In this document: piece after piece, positions 1 to 12,724 of the stretch | Layout of the letters: every line of letters starts with the position of its first letter | Position numbering within the stretch: the first letter of the stretch is position 1 | Origin: Notolepis coatsorum | Lineage: Eukaryota > Chordata > Actinopteri > Aulopiformes > Paralepididae | Assembly: GCA_963971535.1 (NCBI GenBank) | Contig: OZ020589.1 | Span: forward strand, 90,456,683 to 90,520,682 | Reading direction: 5' to 3' | DNA: 64,000 bases | Program-made: the position numbers and the translations under genes | Notes under the pieces: generated by a model | Told to the model about the DNA's origin: nothing | What the model saw: the letters and a program-made list of their open reading frames with translations, nothing else | Database searches by the model: none

Positions 1-798
1 ATAACATGTTGCTCCTGCTCCAACCTGCTAATAACATGTCCCTCCTGCTCCAACCTGCTAATAACATGTTCCTCCTGCTCCAACCTGCTAATAACATGTT
101 CCTCCTGCTCCAACCTGCTAATAACATGTTCCTCCAGCTCCAACCTGCTAATAACATGTTCCTCGTGCTCCAACCTGCTAATAACATGTTCCTCCTGCTC
201 CAACCTGCTAATAACATGTTCCTCCTGCTCCAACCTGCTAATAACATGTTCCTCCAACCTGCTAATAACATGTTCCTCCTGCTCCAACCTGCTAATAACA
301 TGTTGCTCCTGCTCCAACCTGCTAATAACATGTTCCTCGTGCTCCACCCTGCTAATAACATGTTCCTCCTGCTCCAACCTGCTAATAAGATGTCCCTCCT
401 GCTCCAACCTGCTAATAACATGTTCCTCCTCCTCCAACCTGCTAATAACATGTTCCTCCTGCTCCAACCTGCTAATAAGATGTCCCTCCTGCTCCAACCT
501 GCTAATAACATGTTCCTCGTGCTCCACCCTGCTAATAACATGTCCCTCCTGCTCCAACCTGCTAATAACATGTTCCTCCTCCTCCAACCTGCTAATAACA
601 TGTTCCTCCTGCTCCAACCTGCTAATAAGATGTCCCTCCTGCTCCAACCTGCTAATAACATGTTCCTCCTGCTCCAACCTGCTAATAACATGTTCCTCCT
701 CCTCCAACCTGCTAATAACATGTTCCTCCAACCTGCTAATAACATGTTGCTCCTGCTCCAACCTGCTAATAACATGTTCCTCCTGCTCCAACCTGCTG
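1..798 (+). repeat. 30-bp minisatellite array, cut by the window edge
   Basis: About 26 head-to-tail copies of a unit reading roughly ataacatgttcctcctgctc plus caacctgcta. A few copies are shortened (around 250-264 and 721-745). Variants recur at the same positions (gttgctc, gtccctc, gtgctccacc), as expected of higher-order duplication. The unit is a multiple of three, so one frame stays open and gives a spurious repetitive peptide. The array starts before base 1. Confidence 0.97.
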
Positions 799-1720
799 TT
801 TACTTTTACTCTTACTCATAGTATACTGTATATTCAGATTCTAATTCTTTATTGCCTATAATTTATCTTTCTCATATTTTTATATTCAGATACAATTGTA
901 TTGCCTATATTTGTGGTGTAGAGATGCTGCTATGCCATTTTCCAGTTTTTGGTGGAATAAACATATTTATACAATATCTATATCTATATTCAATATAGAC
1001 ATTCTTTTAGAGTTTAAAATACATCTGGAGGTGATCTTTAAGGTAGAAATGTAACGCAAAATACTCACTGAGAGGACTTAATTTGCATGAAGCCATTCAC
1101 AAAGGAAGACTAGGCAGTTATATGACAGTAGCCCATGGCATGATGAATGTGATCAGATGGAAGAGGAGACAGCTTGTTTGTCTGCCGCTCTTCTACAGAG
1201 CGTTAGGTGACACGGTGTCGTGCGGAGCCCTTGGGAAGATGTCAGGTGGCCTAGAACTCAGTGTGTGTGTTTGAAAATAAGACAAACGTTTTAACATGTA
1301 AGCTTGTGGCTGTGTGGGAAAGCCAGCGGCTGGTCTGGTATCGGTGATAAGGAGAGTGCAAGGTTAGCAAGATGTTCTGCACATTTTTTAAAGCAGTTAA
1401 TCAATGACCAAGAACATACTGTAGGCTTAGTGAGTGGTCAGAAATGGCTTCATTGATTTGATATTAAATATGAATTATATAAATGATGAAAAACCATTAA
1501 ATGCTGTGCCAAACTAGTACATAACATGAAACAGGAATGCCAAATGTTTCTGAATACTTAGGTGTTGTTATCATTTGAGGTCCATACTGTATGTTTCCAA
1601 TTGTAGTTGCCTTTGTGACTCTTTGCTGAGCGACTGTAGTGGTACAGTAGGCTACGTGAAGTTGTTTTTGGCTTAGATTTGACATACAGAACACACAGTA
1701 GAACACAGTAGAAGTTTTCA
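799..1720. other. Unassigned non-coding stretch
   Basis: AT-rich sequence with short random reading frames only. I see no repeat structure, gene or conserved motif here. Confidence 0.6.
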
Positions 1721-1721
1721 C

Positions 1722-2298
1722 AAGAGACTCTACGGGAGACTGCAATTCAAAACTGGCCCCTGTAAATATCCTAACCCAACCCCCTCCAATGTACAGTCAT
1801 TTACCTAGTATGGTTTTGTCAATAGTCCAATGTACAATTTTGTTTGTTTGTACAGTGTCTCCTCCCCCCCCCTCAATGTACAGTTTTGCTTGTTTATACA
1901 GTGTGTCTCCCCCCCCCCCCCCAACCACCTCCAATGTAAATTACCCAGTATGGTTGTCAATATCCCAATGTACCCAACCCCCCCCACCCAACCTCCTCCA
2001 ATGTACAGTTTCTACGTCAAATGTATATACTCCCTTTTCTTGACTCCTTCTGTATCACAAACAGTACTGTATTTGCAAATCTGGTATGTCATAAATGTAT
2101 AGATGTAGCAGTACTGACTATCTGTATGTCATGTATGTCATATATGTCCTGATGAATTGAAAATGGGGGACCCTGATGTAAACAAGACGAAAGTCTTTCT
2201 CTGGTCTGCATCCCCTTAACAATTGTGTGTATTGAGCTGTACTGTATTGTACCCATTCTGCAATCTGTTAATAAAGTTTTCAATCAATCAATCAATCA
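1722..2298 (+). mobile_element. 5'-truncated 3' end of an L2-like LINE (family A)
   Basis: The start (acgggagactgcaattc) matches the reverse complement of the 3' untranslated region of the LINE at 10.15-11.47 kb. The end carries the family's conserved ~200-bp terminus (ctgatgtaaacaagacgaaa, cattctgcaatctgttaata) and a (CAAT)n tail at about 2,281-2,298. Between them lie variable units of caatgtacag plus C-rich tracts, the G-rich units of the other copies read on the opposite strand. No coding sequence remains. Confidence 0.85.
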
Positions 2299-2493
2299 GT
2301 AAATAACAATCGATGCTGTCGGTCTGAGGTGCGACAAGGTGCCTTCGGGTCGAAGGTGGATTTGAAACCAGATTCTGCCTGTTCGACATGACAAAAGATA
2401 TTTCTCCTAGACTGGAGGTGTCTTCAGATTTGGTAAAAATAAACATTTATTATCAGTGTAAACAGGGTGTGAGAAACTCCTTTTAGTGACGTT
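2299..2493. other. Unassigned spacer
   Basis: Short non-coding sequence between a LINE tail and a TTAA-flanked element. Nothing recognised. Confidence 0.5.
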
Positions 2494-3445
2494 TTAACTC
2501 ATTGATCGCTACGCTGGGAACGGGATATGACTATGTGCTGCCACACTATGTGTCTATGGAGTCGCTCACCTTGTTTGCAGGGCTATAACTATATATATAT
2601 TAGAGCTATGGATGCAATGGCCCATTTGGCATCAAGTATCTATAGTTCAAGATGTGAAAAAGAAAGAATTTTTCCATCTATACATTCCCGTTTTATACCG
2701 TGGTGAATATAAGTATGGTTTTAGAGCGGTTTAGGGTAATTCCTGGGAGGCTAGTAATAGGACGTGACGCATATTATACTTAATCCATTGGCATTTAGTT
2801 CCTATACACGCTACAATTAAAAATTCAAATGCATATGATCGGTATATTATGCTCCATCATGGAGGCATGAAAGGGGGGGGGGTTGTTTTTGATTAATTGA
2901 TTGTCAATAACGGCATTCGTTAGTACAACAGCATACGCTGATCAGGGCGATGGCTATGAAAACAAGGCACAATCAAGCTGAAATTGACGTTAAATTGCTC
3001 TTACATGTGGCCGGTGAGATTCCAAAAATAATATTCCAATTATTTGATTGCCATCTGGTAGATCGTATGTCCATTTGGGCCATGACATAACCCACCACAA
3101 CATAATGAATCGGGGGTCCAGAAAACTATTCAATGCGATCGGATAAAGCTCTCGGTCCAGGCTACTAGAAAAGTCAGCCCGGATTAATTTCATCGACACA
3201 CAGCCACATACACAGAGTCTCAAATGGAGTGCAACATCGGCTGCATACCACCAGGTGGCGGTATTGGACTTTTGCGATCTCAGACTCATTCCCTATGGTT
3301 ACACAGGCTCCCTGGATCGATAACGATTGGAAATAGCGAATAAAAGAAATAACGATCAAACAACGTATACAGTATATACGTGGTTGGCGTTCAACGATTG
3401 GCGGACAAACACGTATTAAATCGTTGTTGGCAGGGAATGAGTTAA
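2494..3445. mobile_element. Non-autonomous TTAA-flanked (piggyBac-like) element, copy 1
   Basis: The element (2,498-3,441, 944 bp) is flanked by TTAA at 2,494 and 3,442. Its ends are inverted for CTCATT, followed by weaker similarity. The right-hand interior (ggcggtatt, a ggtta..caggct block, gatcgataa..ggaaat-gcgaataaaa, cgt-gttggc..tcaacg) matches the corresponding part of the element at 6,534-7,522, so the two are diverged members of one family. TTAA target choice is typical of the piggyBac superfamily; no transposase gene is present. An internal (TA)n run lies near 2,590. Confidence 0.7.
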
Positions 3446-3509
3446 TGGTAGGGATTTATGTTTTTAGCAAGAATGCTACTGTTGTGGTTCAACAACATAG
3501 GAATTCCAT

Positions 3510-3972
3510 ACTGGACACAGTGTTGTAGTCGAGTCACTAAATCTCACGTCCGAGTCGAGTCTCGAGTCCCCAGTGTTAGAGTCCGAGTCACCAAAGAAGA
3601 GCCACCCTAGTGTGAGTCCGAGTCATCAAGGTTGAGTCCACTCCACTCTGGCAGTCAAAGAGCTGACATACAAATAAAAAAAGGTCTACATTAAACATAA
3701 ATGACACAGTGGTCACCATTTCAAAGGGAGTTGATGACTTTACTTTGTGACACAATAGCCAAACAAATGCACTAGCCATCAATATATTTTGCCAAAGGAT
3801 TAGGGTCTATTACAAAATAAAATAAAATAAATAACTATCAATTAACAAGTCTGAGTTCTCGTCTGCACCGTCCGAATGCAGTCAATGCTCGAGTCCAAGT
3901 CTGAGTCATCAGTGCTCAAGTCTGAAAATCAGTCCAGGACTCGGACTCGAGTCCTACAACGCTGACTGGACA
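3510..3972. mobile_element. Non-autonomous hAT-type element with 8-bp target duplication
   Basis: The element (3,518-3,964, 447 bp) begins cagtgttgtagtcgagtc and ends with the inverted form gactcgagtcctacaacgctg. It is flanked on both sides by the direct repeat ACTGGACA (3,510-3,517 and 3,965-3,972). CAG termini plus an 8-bp duplication are diagnostic of hAT. The interior is built from repeated gagtccgagtc-like motifs on both strands and encodes nothing. Confidence 0.9.
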
Positions 3973-4441
<469 letters not shown>

Positions 4442-5474
4442 CATTAGATCAGGACGCCAATTGGACGACGTGGACTTGACAGCAGTGTCGTTGGAGGGGA
4501 GGGAAGCTATGGCAACATGCTCTGGAGCACTCCGTGAGGAACGAGCCTCTAGCAGCACAAACCTCCTCCTGTATCGTGGATCTGTGTTTTGCAGCAAGGT
4601 AAGGAAAGGCTTGTTTTGCATAATAGTCATCTTGAATTATGAATGAGCCGAGAGGTACCGGTGGCTGCGAGATATTGCGTGTACTTGTGTAGTAATATCA
4701 CAGTTATACTACATTTGATACAGCACCTTTTGTGTGTTGGTGCAAACTAGTGGAAGCTCGTAGATTTTCCATATTGATTTGTTATAGTACAATTGAGAGA
4801 CGAACCTGATATTTAATTTATAAAGTATATGGAATTATAGCATAATGCATAAGTAACTTGAGTCCCTTGAGAAGGTCTACTAATACTGCTGCTGTAAGCA
4901 TATGGTAGTCAGATCCTAAAAGCAATGTTTGTGGTGTTTGCTCAGACTCTATAGGAGAGAAAAAAAAGGGGGGGGGGTGTTCAATGTTAAAAGTATATTT
5001 GCAAACGTTCTATGAAGATAAAAGTTTTCATTCAAACTACATTAGACGGTAACAAGTCTGTCTGAGAACCTGTGCTCTCAACTGTTGAGTCGGGGAGGAG
5101 GAGATGTTCTTCCTTTGAAGATGAGACAGAGAGAGGTTGCGGTTAGGGGTCCACGTCCACAGGGGCCTCTGTGTGTGCACATAAGCAGAAGCAAATTAGA
5201 TTGTCTTTATTTTCTGTTTTTCACGGCGAGACAATACAGGGACCCCAACGGGGGGGCCAAGTTCGGTATCCATCGCCGCTCTCCCCCGGCTCCCTCCGCT
5301 CTGATTGAGTCTTTGTCTTCCCAAGTCGTCCCTCATTACCCGCTACAGGGACTGGGATTCTTGCGGGGCTCAGAGCAAATCTAAAATGTCATCTCCGCTC
5401 ACGTTGATTGCAATTGTTTGTGGGCAATGTGGAGTTCCACGGGTCTTGGGATTTGGCCTTGAGAAGCGTTCGGA

Positions 5475-5476
<2 letters not shown>
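4442..5476. other. Unassigned non-coding stretch
   Basis: About 1 kb without gene-like reading frames, splice-bounded exons or recognised repeats, apart from a G-run at 4,967-4,977. Confidence 0.5.

Positions 5477-5522
<46 letters not shown>
5477..5522 (+). repeat. (GT)n microsatellite
   Basis: A pure GT run of about 46 bp. A shorter GT/G-rich run follows at 5,634-5,667. Confidence 0.98.
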
Positions 5523-5524
<2 letters not shown>

Positions 5525-5804
5525 CTCAGGGCTGTGTATTTGGCCCTGTCTGTCACATACCTCCTCAGTCGAGTTCAGCTCCTTACCCCACCAATGTCCC
5601 CTCAACCAAACAATAGAATGATGTCTCCAGGGGGTGTGTGTGCGTGTGTGTGTGTGGGGGGGGGGGCTCTCAGTCCCAATCTCCTGATAATTCACACGGA
5701 AGGGGCCATTGTACAGTAGCCCTTTGAGACGAGGCCACCAACTGACACAACCTGTCTTACTCTTACAGGGGGAAATTGGGGGTGATGATGACAAATTAAG
5801 GGGA

Positions 5805-6475
5805 AATGACAGCAGTGCAGTAATCAGTACCGTGCAGCAGGCACGTGCACACATAGAGGCCAAGGGGTGCTTGAGCACCTGCCTTTTTGAGCCTCATCAA
5901 AAAAGTGCCCTTTTGAAAAAAAGTTTTTTTTTTTTTTTTTTTTACCGTTACGCATATAGACTGCCCTTCCAACTGAAAAATGTCAGGATAGAATCAAAGT
6001 GTCTTTCAAGGATAAGTGAGCTCCTGCACTGATTATTATAGTTCAATATTCAATATTTGATCACTAAAACCCCCCAAAAAGCATAAAAAGGGGGCCCCCC
6101 GCCCGAAAAGGGCCCTCGGCTCGGTTAATATATACACACAAGTGTAGTGCCCTTTTCAGCCTTTGAGCACCTGCCCCTCTAAAGTCCTGTGCACGTCCCT
6201 GCCGTGCAGTAGTCAGTACCATACAGTAGGCAGTACCGTGCCGTAGTCAGTGCCGTGCAGTAGTCAGTACCATGCTGTATTCAGTGCCCGTGCAGTAGTC
6301 AGTGCCGTGCCGTAGTCAGTGCTGTACAGTAATCAGTACCGTGCAGTAGGCAGTACCGTGCCGTAGTCAGTACCATGCCGTAGTCAGTGCCTGTGCAGTA
6401 GTCAGTGCCGTACCGTATAGTGCTGTGCAGTAATCAGTACCGTGCAGTTGTCAGTACCGTACAGTGGCTTTAGTC
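5805..6475 (+). repeat. Degenerate 17-19 bp tandem array (cagtagtcagtaccgtg-like)
   Basis: Repeated blocks of gtagtcagt plus accgtgc or gccgtgc occur before and after the hAT element at 5,838-6,201. That element therefore inserted into an existing array, whose larger part lies to the right (about 6,202-6,475). Units differ by point changes and by one- or two-base indels. Confidence 0.85.
5830..6209. mobile_element. Non-autonomous hAT-type element with 8-bp target duplication
   Basis: The element (5,838-6,201, 364 bp) has inverted ends caggcacgtgcaca and tgtgcacgtccctg, flanked by the exact direct repeat CCGTGCAG (5,830-5,837 and 6,202-6,209). Subterminal motifs ttgagcacctgcc and tttgagcacctgcccc appear near the two ends. 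It contains a T-homopolymer near 5,924-5,942 and no transposase. Confidence 0.9.
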
Positions 6476-6529
6476 CCCCACGCTTGAGATGACAAGTCCT
6501 TTTCAGTTACGGGGAGAGTAGTAGTACTA

Positions 6530-6952
6530 TTAACACTTTCCGTGCCACGGGTCCGGTGCCCCGGAACCCTGTTGCGTGCCAACGCCCATTTCAATGATAG
6601 AGCTCTCATATTTGCGAACGCATAAACTATATCTTAAATTATGTGTATAATATGGCCGCCGCTTATCAATGACTTGTTTGCAGTCAACATTGTCAAAACG
6701 GATTGTTTTTTAATCGGTTCATTTCCGTTTTATACCATTTTGAAAAACTCTCGTTTTTTGAAAGTTTCAGGAAAATATAAAGATTCTGTGATAATCACCC
6801 TTTACTGGAATATACTGGAATACACAAAAAACGTTGACATTTTTCGGCCTATTTATGAATTGTTTTCAAATAAACGCTAGATTATCGATAGTATATGTGT
6901 ACTTATGCACGCTATAGAAGCGGGCTGAAAAATCGATTATCCATTTCCTGAT

Positions 6953-7008
<56 letters not shown>

Positions 7009-7526
7009 GCACGCACGCACGCACACACACACATAGGGCCCACGTTGATATCTCTGTGAAAAAAGCTCTGATATCCTAAGACTGGTAAAATAGATTCCTT
7101 ACGTCAGATCAGATGTTCTCCAAAAAGATTATTCCAATTCCTGATCGCCATTCCAAATATCGATTGCGTTTATTGATCCAACGCTGGGTGGTCGAAACAC
7201 AGATTCCACGCTGTTCTGATGGTCCACAATGAATCCGATCGGCTCGAGTTACATGCCTGAGAAGTAAAATGTGGAAGCAGGATTCCCCCCCCCCCCCCAT
7301 GCGTTTCATTCAATCCAATCCAAAGGGGTGCAGTACCACAGGGAGAGACGATAGGGGGCGGTATTTTCCCAATGGAGCTCAGAGAGAGTTTGCAGTGGTA
7401 ACGTGAGGCTAGATTGATGAAATATGAAAGGAAATCGCTAATAAAAAAAAGAGATCTCTCGTCGTTGGCACTCAACGGTCGGCATGAACTAACGAGAAAT
7501 CTCGTCGCTGGCACTCAAAGTGTTAA
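6530..7526. mobile_element. Non-autonomous TTAA-flanked (piggyBac-like) element, copy 2
   Basis: The element (6,534-7,522, 989 bp) is flanked by TTAA at 6,530 and 7,523. Its inverted ends are CACTTTCCGTGCCA and TGGCACTCAAAGTG. Its right half is recognisably similar to the element at 2,498-3,441. It contains a (CA)n run (6,955-7,033) and a C-homopolymer (about 7,286-7,298). The transposase gene is absent. Confidence 0.82.
6955..7033 (+). repeat. (CA)n / (CACG)n microsatellite
   Basis: A CA run with an interruption of CACG units near 7,004-7,020, lying inside the TTAA-flanked element. Confidence 0.97.
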
Positions 7527-8935
7527 TACTATTTTATGTGTCGGTAGCCACAAAGTTCATGGCACCTGCGCACATGCTGTGGCCTTGGCATTTCTTTCTG
7601 CCTTTTAGAGTATATAAGATGTTCTGTGAGGGAAGACCTTTCATTGAAAGAGAAGACATTTCGTAAGAAACACTGAAAGGTTGCCATTACATATGAATCA
7701 AACATCATCTCTTAACGGTCTGATAGTGGAGACTGGACAGTTCATTCTGAACAGGGCAAACCCATCTTACTTTATCACGCTCCACTGATTAAAACATGAA
7801 ATCTGTCATACTCTGTTATCCTGAAAAGTCAGAGTCACTCAAGCAGTGCAATTAGGCGACGCAATTGCTTTTTGTTTGAATGTTTACGGTGTAAGTTGAA
7901 GCATGCGTGGATGGCCACTTTAAAGAGAGCTTCTCTGTAAAGGCAGATGGTCCTATGTGTGTCTGTCCTGCTGCGTTCTGCAGGGTTCGTGGTTTACAGT
8001 GTTCAACCCATCAAAAAGACTCAACTTGAGTGAATAACCAAATAACTCTTATGTTTATAAAATATAAGATATTATGTGAGGTTTTATTTAAGTAATAGCT
8101 TACGACAGGCCATGCTATATGGTTATCATATCACAGCTAAGGGGCGTAATTCGTAACCGATCATCCAGCTATATTCCTTTATCTGTAATTTATCAGTCTC
8201 CCCAGTTAGTAGCTAGATTAATACATTTTGTGGACGTGTCAATAATCAAAGAATCTGGATAAAACCATCGCTTTATCCGTCTGACGCTAACATTTTCAAC
8301 CTCTCTTGGTCCATATATGGGCATATGTGCATGCTGTAATGTGAGTAGTATATATTAGTAGTGTAGTATTAGTAATATACAGTATATATTACTGTGTAAT
8401 TCATTAACTCATAACTGCGCTTGAATACGTCCATTGTGGGTTCACCCGTGGCAATGAGAAGAAAAAGCACTAAGCACATCTTCTAAATGTCTGCCCCCCC
8501 ACCCCCCCCCCCCCTTCATCCGCCTCATCCCTTCTCCCGCTCCCTGCTCAGTTTGGCTGCAGATTGGGGTCCAGAGGTGTCAGAAGCTCAGTCCAGCCGC
8601 GGAACTGAACACGTTTGAAGGCAAGGTGACTCAACAACCGAGAGGTCCTTGGACAGTGTGACTAGAACCCCCCCCCCTTTTGATAACGCCATGATATCAT
8701 TATGACCATTATGGATGTGGTGGGGAGGTTGGCATGAAGTCTCTTGGATAAGTTAATGGTCCTTCCTAGGAAGGGGGGGGGGTTATGATGATGGTTGTCG
8801 TCGTCTTGTTTGTATATGGCTCTGGTGTTCTCAGGGGGGCTGGTAGTGGCAGCGTCAGGGACAGACTACACTGCAATGGGCCGGTGGTTCAGGACCTATG
8901 TAGGAGTTGTCTCTCACTTATTCACTTACCTTACC
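7527..8935. other. Unassigned non-coding stretch
   Basis: About 1.4 kb without a supported gene. It contains C-homopolymers (8,492-8,513, 8,668-8,679) and a G-run at about 8,774-8,783. No exon-like open frame with plausible splice sites was seen. Confidence 0.5.
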
Positions 8936-9412
8936 TTTACTGTTTATAAACCTAACCCTTACCTTAACTTGACTGTTTATAAACCTAACCCTAACTTTAC
9001 TGTTTATAAACCTAACTCTTATCTTACCCTAACCTCACTGTTTATAAACCTAACCATTACCTTAACCTCACTGTTTATAAACCTAACCCTTAACCTCACT
9101 GTTTATAAACCTAACCCTTACCTTAACCTCACTGTTTATAAACCCAACCCAACCCTTACCTTAACTCTAACCTTACTGTTTATAAACCTAACCCTTACCT
9201 TACTGTTTATAAACCTAAGCCTTACCTTAACCCTATCCTTAACCTCACTGTTTATGTTTATAAACCTAACTCTTACCTTAACCTCACTGTTTATAAACCT
9301 AACCCTTACCTTAACATTACTATTTATAAACCTAACCCATACCTAAACATTACTGTTTATAAACCTAACCCATACCTAAACATTACTGTTTATAAACCTA
9401 ACCCTTACCTAT
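8936..9412 (+). repeat. ~33-bp tandem array (ctgtttataaacctaaccct)
   Basis: About fourteen units built on actgtttataaacctaaccc followed by a variable ttaccttaacctc segment. Unit length varies because the ccttacctta part is duplicated or lost. The CCTAACCCT core resembles telomeric sequence, but the unit is far longer than six bases. Confidence 0.93.
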
Positions 9413-10149
9413 TAATACCTATTGCCATTGTTAATACTGTGTGTCTTTCTCATTAGGACGGCCCTAGAAGATCCCAGTATAGTCTATTAATTATTATATT
9501 TGTAATACTCACTCATACTAATGCAACATACTACTTCAGTGACTTAGGTCAATACTTCAGTTAATTAACTTCCATTATACTTAATTGGTCAAGGTGTTGA
9601 AGTGTATGTAAAGGTTTTAATCATAATTTATGTTGTCAGAATAACAGGAGAGGACACAACACGCTGAACCCGCAAGGCTCCACAGAACGCCTTCTTAATC
9701 TCTGCAGGCAACTGTGATGTCATAATAATTTCTCACATTAACCTGGAGAGATTCTGCAGTCGGTCTGCTCACATTCCTTCGCTAGAAGCTGCAGTTTATT
9801 CTTTTTACCGGATAAATGTTTGGTGTTTCCATATACATTAAGAGTTTGACTGAAACGTTCTTACCCCACTGTAAAAGCAGAATATAGATTTGTTCTACTA
9901 TAGTGTTTCTGGTTCTTCCTGACAGAGGCATATAGACAGAGGTGCGGCTCATCATTCACACAGAAGAATGTCATAATTATGAGACTGAGAATATGAAACA
10001 AACGTAAGCTACAATGTGTGTGATTTGTTTGTTTGAATTTAGCTCCAAAACATGTCTTAATGTGGAGACACTGACTCAGGGGCGTCGTTTTGGTATGGCA
10101 AGGTATGGCACTCGCCATACCTTGGCAAATTAAAATGTAATTATTATAT
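9413..10149. other. Unassigned stretch
   Basis: Non-coding. The segment 10,078-10,133 (ggggcgtcgttttggtatgg, then gccatacctt) resembles one end of a terminal-inverted-repeat element, but no partner end was found. Confidence 0.4.
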
Positions 10150-11470
10150 TTTTTTTTAATAAACTGTACATTGGAATATCGACGAAACCTTACTTGGTCC
10201 CAAGAAGAGGGTCTCGTTTATTATTGGGTTAGGACATTTACTGTACATTGGAGGGGGTTGGGTTAGGACATTTACAGGGGCCAGTTTCGAATTGCAGTCT
10301 CCCGTAGGTGCTCTTTGAGAGCGGTTTTGAAAGTGGGTAGTGATTCACATTCCTTTACAGCTTAGGGCGTTCCACATTGATGTGGCATAATTGCAAAACG
10401 TGTTTAGTCCCTTGTTTGAGCCGAATCTGGGTTTAACATGATTTGTGGAGCTCCCTCTGGTGTTGTGGTCGTGGTACCTTAGTCGTGTAGTGTATCTTGT
10501 AGACCAGGCCCATTGCAAGTTGCTGTACTCTGTCGTCTACTCTAAGCCATCCTAGGTAGTCAAAGTGGGCAGGGGTGAGCTGAGTTCTAGGAGTAAGGTC
10601 AAGTAGTAGTCTGACCAGTTTGTTTTGTGATGTTTGTAATCTTGTTTTTAGCGCCTTTGAGGTGCTTTGGTACCATGAGGTGCAAGCATAGTCGTAGTAC
10701 CCTTGAATGAGTGCTCCTGCCAGAGTCTTCAGGGTATTCTTGTTTACCAGAGAGGAGATCCGGTACAAGAATCTAGTTCGTTGGTTGACTTTTTTTTATT
10801 ACATTGGATGCCATTTTGTCACAGGAAAGATTTGCCTCTAGGATGGAACCTAGGTATGTAATTTCATCTTTCCTTGTGACAATATTGTCACCCACTGTAA
10901 CTAAGAAGCCGTCGGTTTTGCTGAGTTTGTTATTTGATCCGAAGAAAATGGACTCTGTTTTACCCAGGTGTAATGATAGTTTGTTATCAGCAAGCCAGGT
11001 GCAGATTCTGTCGAGTTCTGAGCTGAGGGTTTTTTCAACCTGTAACTTGTTCTTGTCAGAGACCAGCAGGGCTGAGTCGTCCGCGAACAAGAACAAGTTG
11101 CAGTCACAAGCTGACGACATGTTATTTGCATAAATTAGGAACAGTAGCGGTCCTAGTATGCTTCCTTGTGGAACACCACAGCTCACTGTGAGGGGGGGGG
11201 GGGGGATAGAGTACCGTTTACCTCCACCATCTGTTCTCTCCCCTCAAGGTAGGATTGCATCCAGCTCACTGATTAACTATCAAAACCAATTGCTTTTAGC
11301 TTGTCAATGAGAATGGAGTGATTGACAGTGTCGAAGGCCTTTTGTAGGTCCAGCATGACCATGCCGCAGTATTTGCCCGTGTTCACCTCTTGTTTGATGT
11401 GGTCGTTCAAATAGAGAAGGCATGTGTCAGTGGAGTGGGATGTTCTGAAGCCAGATTGGAATCCTACTGG
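10150..11470 (-). mobile_element. Degenerate L2-like LINE (family A): RT and 3' region
   Basis: This is the only copy of family A in the window that keeps coding sequence. It lacks both its 5' part and the conserved (ATTG)n 3' terminus. Its 3' untranslated region (10,150-10,430) contains the actgtacattggaggnggtt units that link it to the copies at 1.7, 15.0 and 60.8 kb. Confidence 0.85.
10433..11465 (-). pseudogene. LINE reverse transcriptase fragment, broken
   Basis: Read on the minus strand, three blocks of reverse transcriptase follow each other. The first (about 11,465-11,270) carries motif A as LDLQKAFDTVNH. The second (11,186-10,773) carries motif B GVPQGSILGPLLFLIY, motif C LFADDSALL and the following LHLGKTESIFFG block. 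The third (10,768-10,433) is the C-terminal thumb-like part ending near PRPQHQRELHKSC. An in-frame stop lies near 11,275, a G-run at about 11,192-11,204 disrupts the frame, and a T-run at 10,792-10,798 separates blocks two and three. The catalytic Asp residues survive, but the copy cannot make an enzyme. Motif style fits the CR1/L2/Jockey group; I cannot assign the exact clade. Confidence 0.85.
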
Positions 11471-12169
11471 AGGCTACTTGAAGCCTCCAGTGCACATACA
11501 CTGAGAATGGACATTTATCTGCTGTTTACAGCCTCACAGCCAATAATTAATTTACGATATAAATAGTTGTTCCTTATTCTCACCTGTTATGAAATGGGTA
11601 GAGCAGACATACGTATGATTTGACTTGGGGGACCAGTGTCTGCTTTGATCGACTCTCCCGTCTGCGTATATGTGTGCCCTCTTGATATCCGCCAGCCACT
11701 TTTTCCTCTGTGATGCCTCAACTGGTATTATTTACTTGAGTTTTGATTTTGTTATTGGTACAAAAAGTCACACAGCAGCTCTTTGGCATTTTGATGCACT
11801 GAAGAAAATTACCCTTGATGTTTAATTTGCCGCTTTCCGATCCGTTTTCTGCACTAAATGAAGCGTAAACAATGTACCAGGAGTGAATCTTTCCCCTGTG
11901 CCGCTGTTGCGTAACAACAACATACAGGAAGTTGACTTCGAGAATGTATGACAGATACGGATGATTCCCTGTTCAAAGAGATGGGGGTCTGGTCTTGTTT
12001 CGTCTTGTTGGTCCCCGTTATCAAGATAGCGCCTGGCGGCAGAGTGAACTGACTTCGCTTTAAACAGACTGTGGCTCTAATTCTAATTGTAAAAACATCT
12101 AATGAAAATGTAATGAAAAGGGAGGATTTTTTTTAGTACATTCCATAAACCTTTTATAGAATATCAGCT

Positions 12170-12170
<1 letters not shown>
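11471..12170. other. Unassigned spacer
   Basis: Non-coding sequence next to the truncated 5' edge of the LINE. Nothing recognised. Confidence 0.5.
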
Positions 12171-12253
<83 letters not shown>

Positions 12254-12388
12254 TATACAGACAAGCAGACAGACAAGCAGAGAGACAGACAGATAAACAG
12301 ACAGGTAAACAGACAGACAGATACACAGGCAGGCAGGCAAACAGACAGACAGACAGACACACAGGTAAACAGACAGACACACAGACGG
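12171..12388 (+). repeat. (AGAC)n tetranucleotide array
   Basis: Perfect AGAC units to about 12,252, then decaying units with aagc, ataa and aggc changes. All reading frames through it are repetitive artefacts. Confidence 0.98.
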
Positions 12389-12724
12389 TCATCCCAGTGG
12401 CGGTGATTCGACCTAATCTCAGCTGGCAACTGTGAGCAGTGCAGTGTCTCCTCTCACGTCGGCTGCTGAGGTTATGCTGAACACAGCGTTTTGTCTTCAG
12501 CATCAAGGATATGATGGATTAGAAGACCTGATCTCTCGTCTAGTCACTTCAGTCTATTGAGTCTCCAATCGGACCTGCTAGAATTCACATGTAAAGTAAA
12601 GTAAAGTAACCATGTGTTGATGTGTCTACTAATCTTTGTGTTCTTCAATGTCTCTCTCCTCTCTCACACCAAGTAGTTTGTTAATGACCTTGCAGACAGA
12701 GCCGGACTGGGAAAATCATTCAGG

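Noticed and set aside
6-821. 271-residue open frame
   Set aside because: Pure translation of the 30-bp minisatellite; no start context, no domain, arises because unit length is a multiple of three.
8795-9346. 183-residue frame rich in LTLTSLFINL
   Set aside because: Arises from the 33-bp array; no membrane protein logic beyond the repeat.
8936-9412. Interstitial telomere
   Set aside because: The repeat period is about 33 bp, not six; only a nine-base core resembles telomeric DNA.
12099-12506. 135-residue Cys-Leu-Ser-Val frame
   Set aside because: Translation of the (AGAC)n array.
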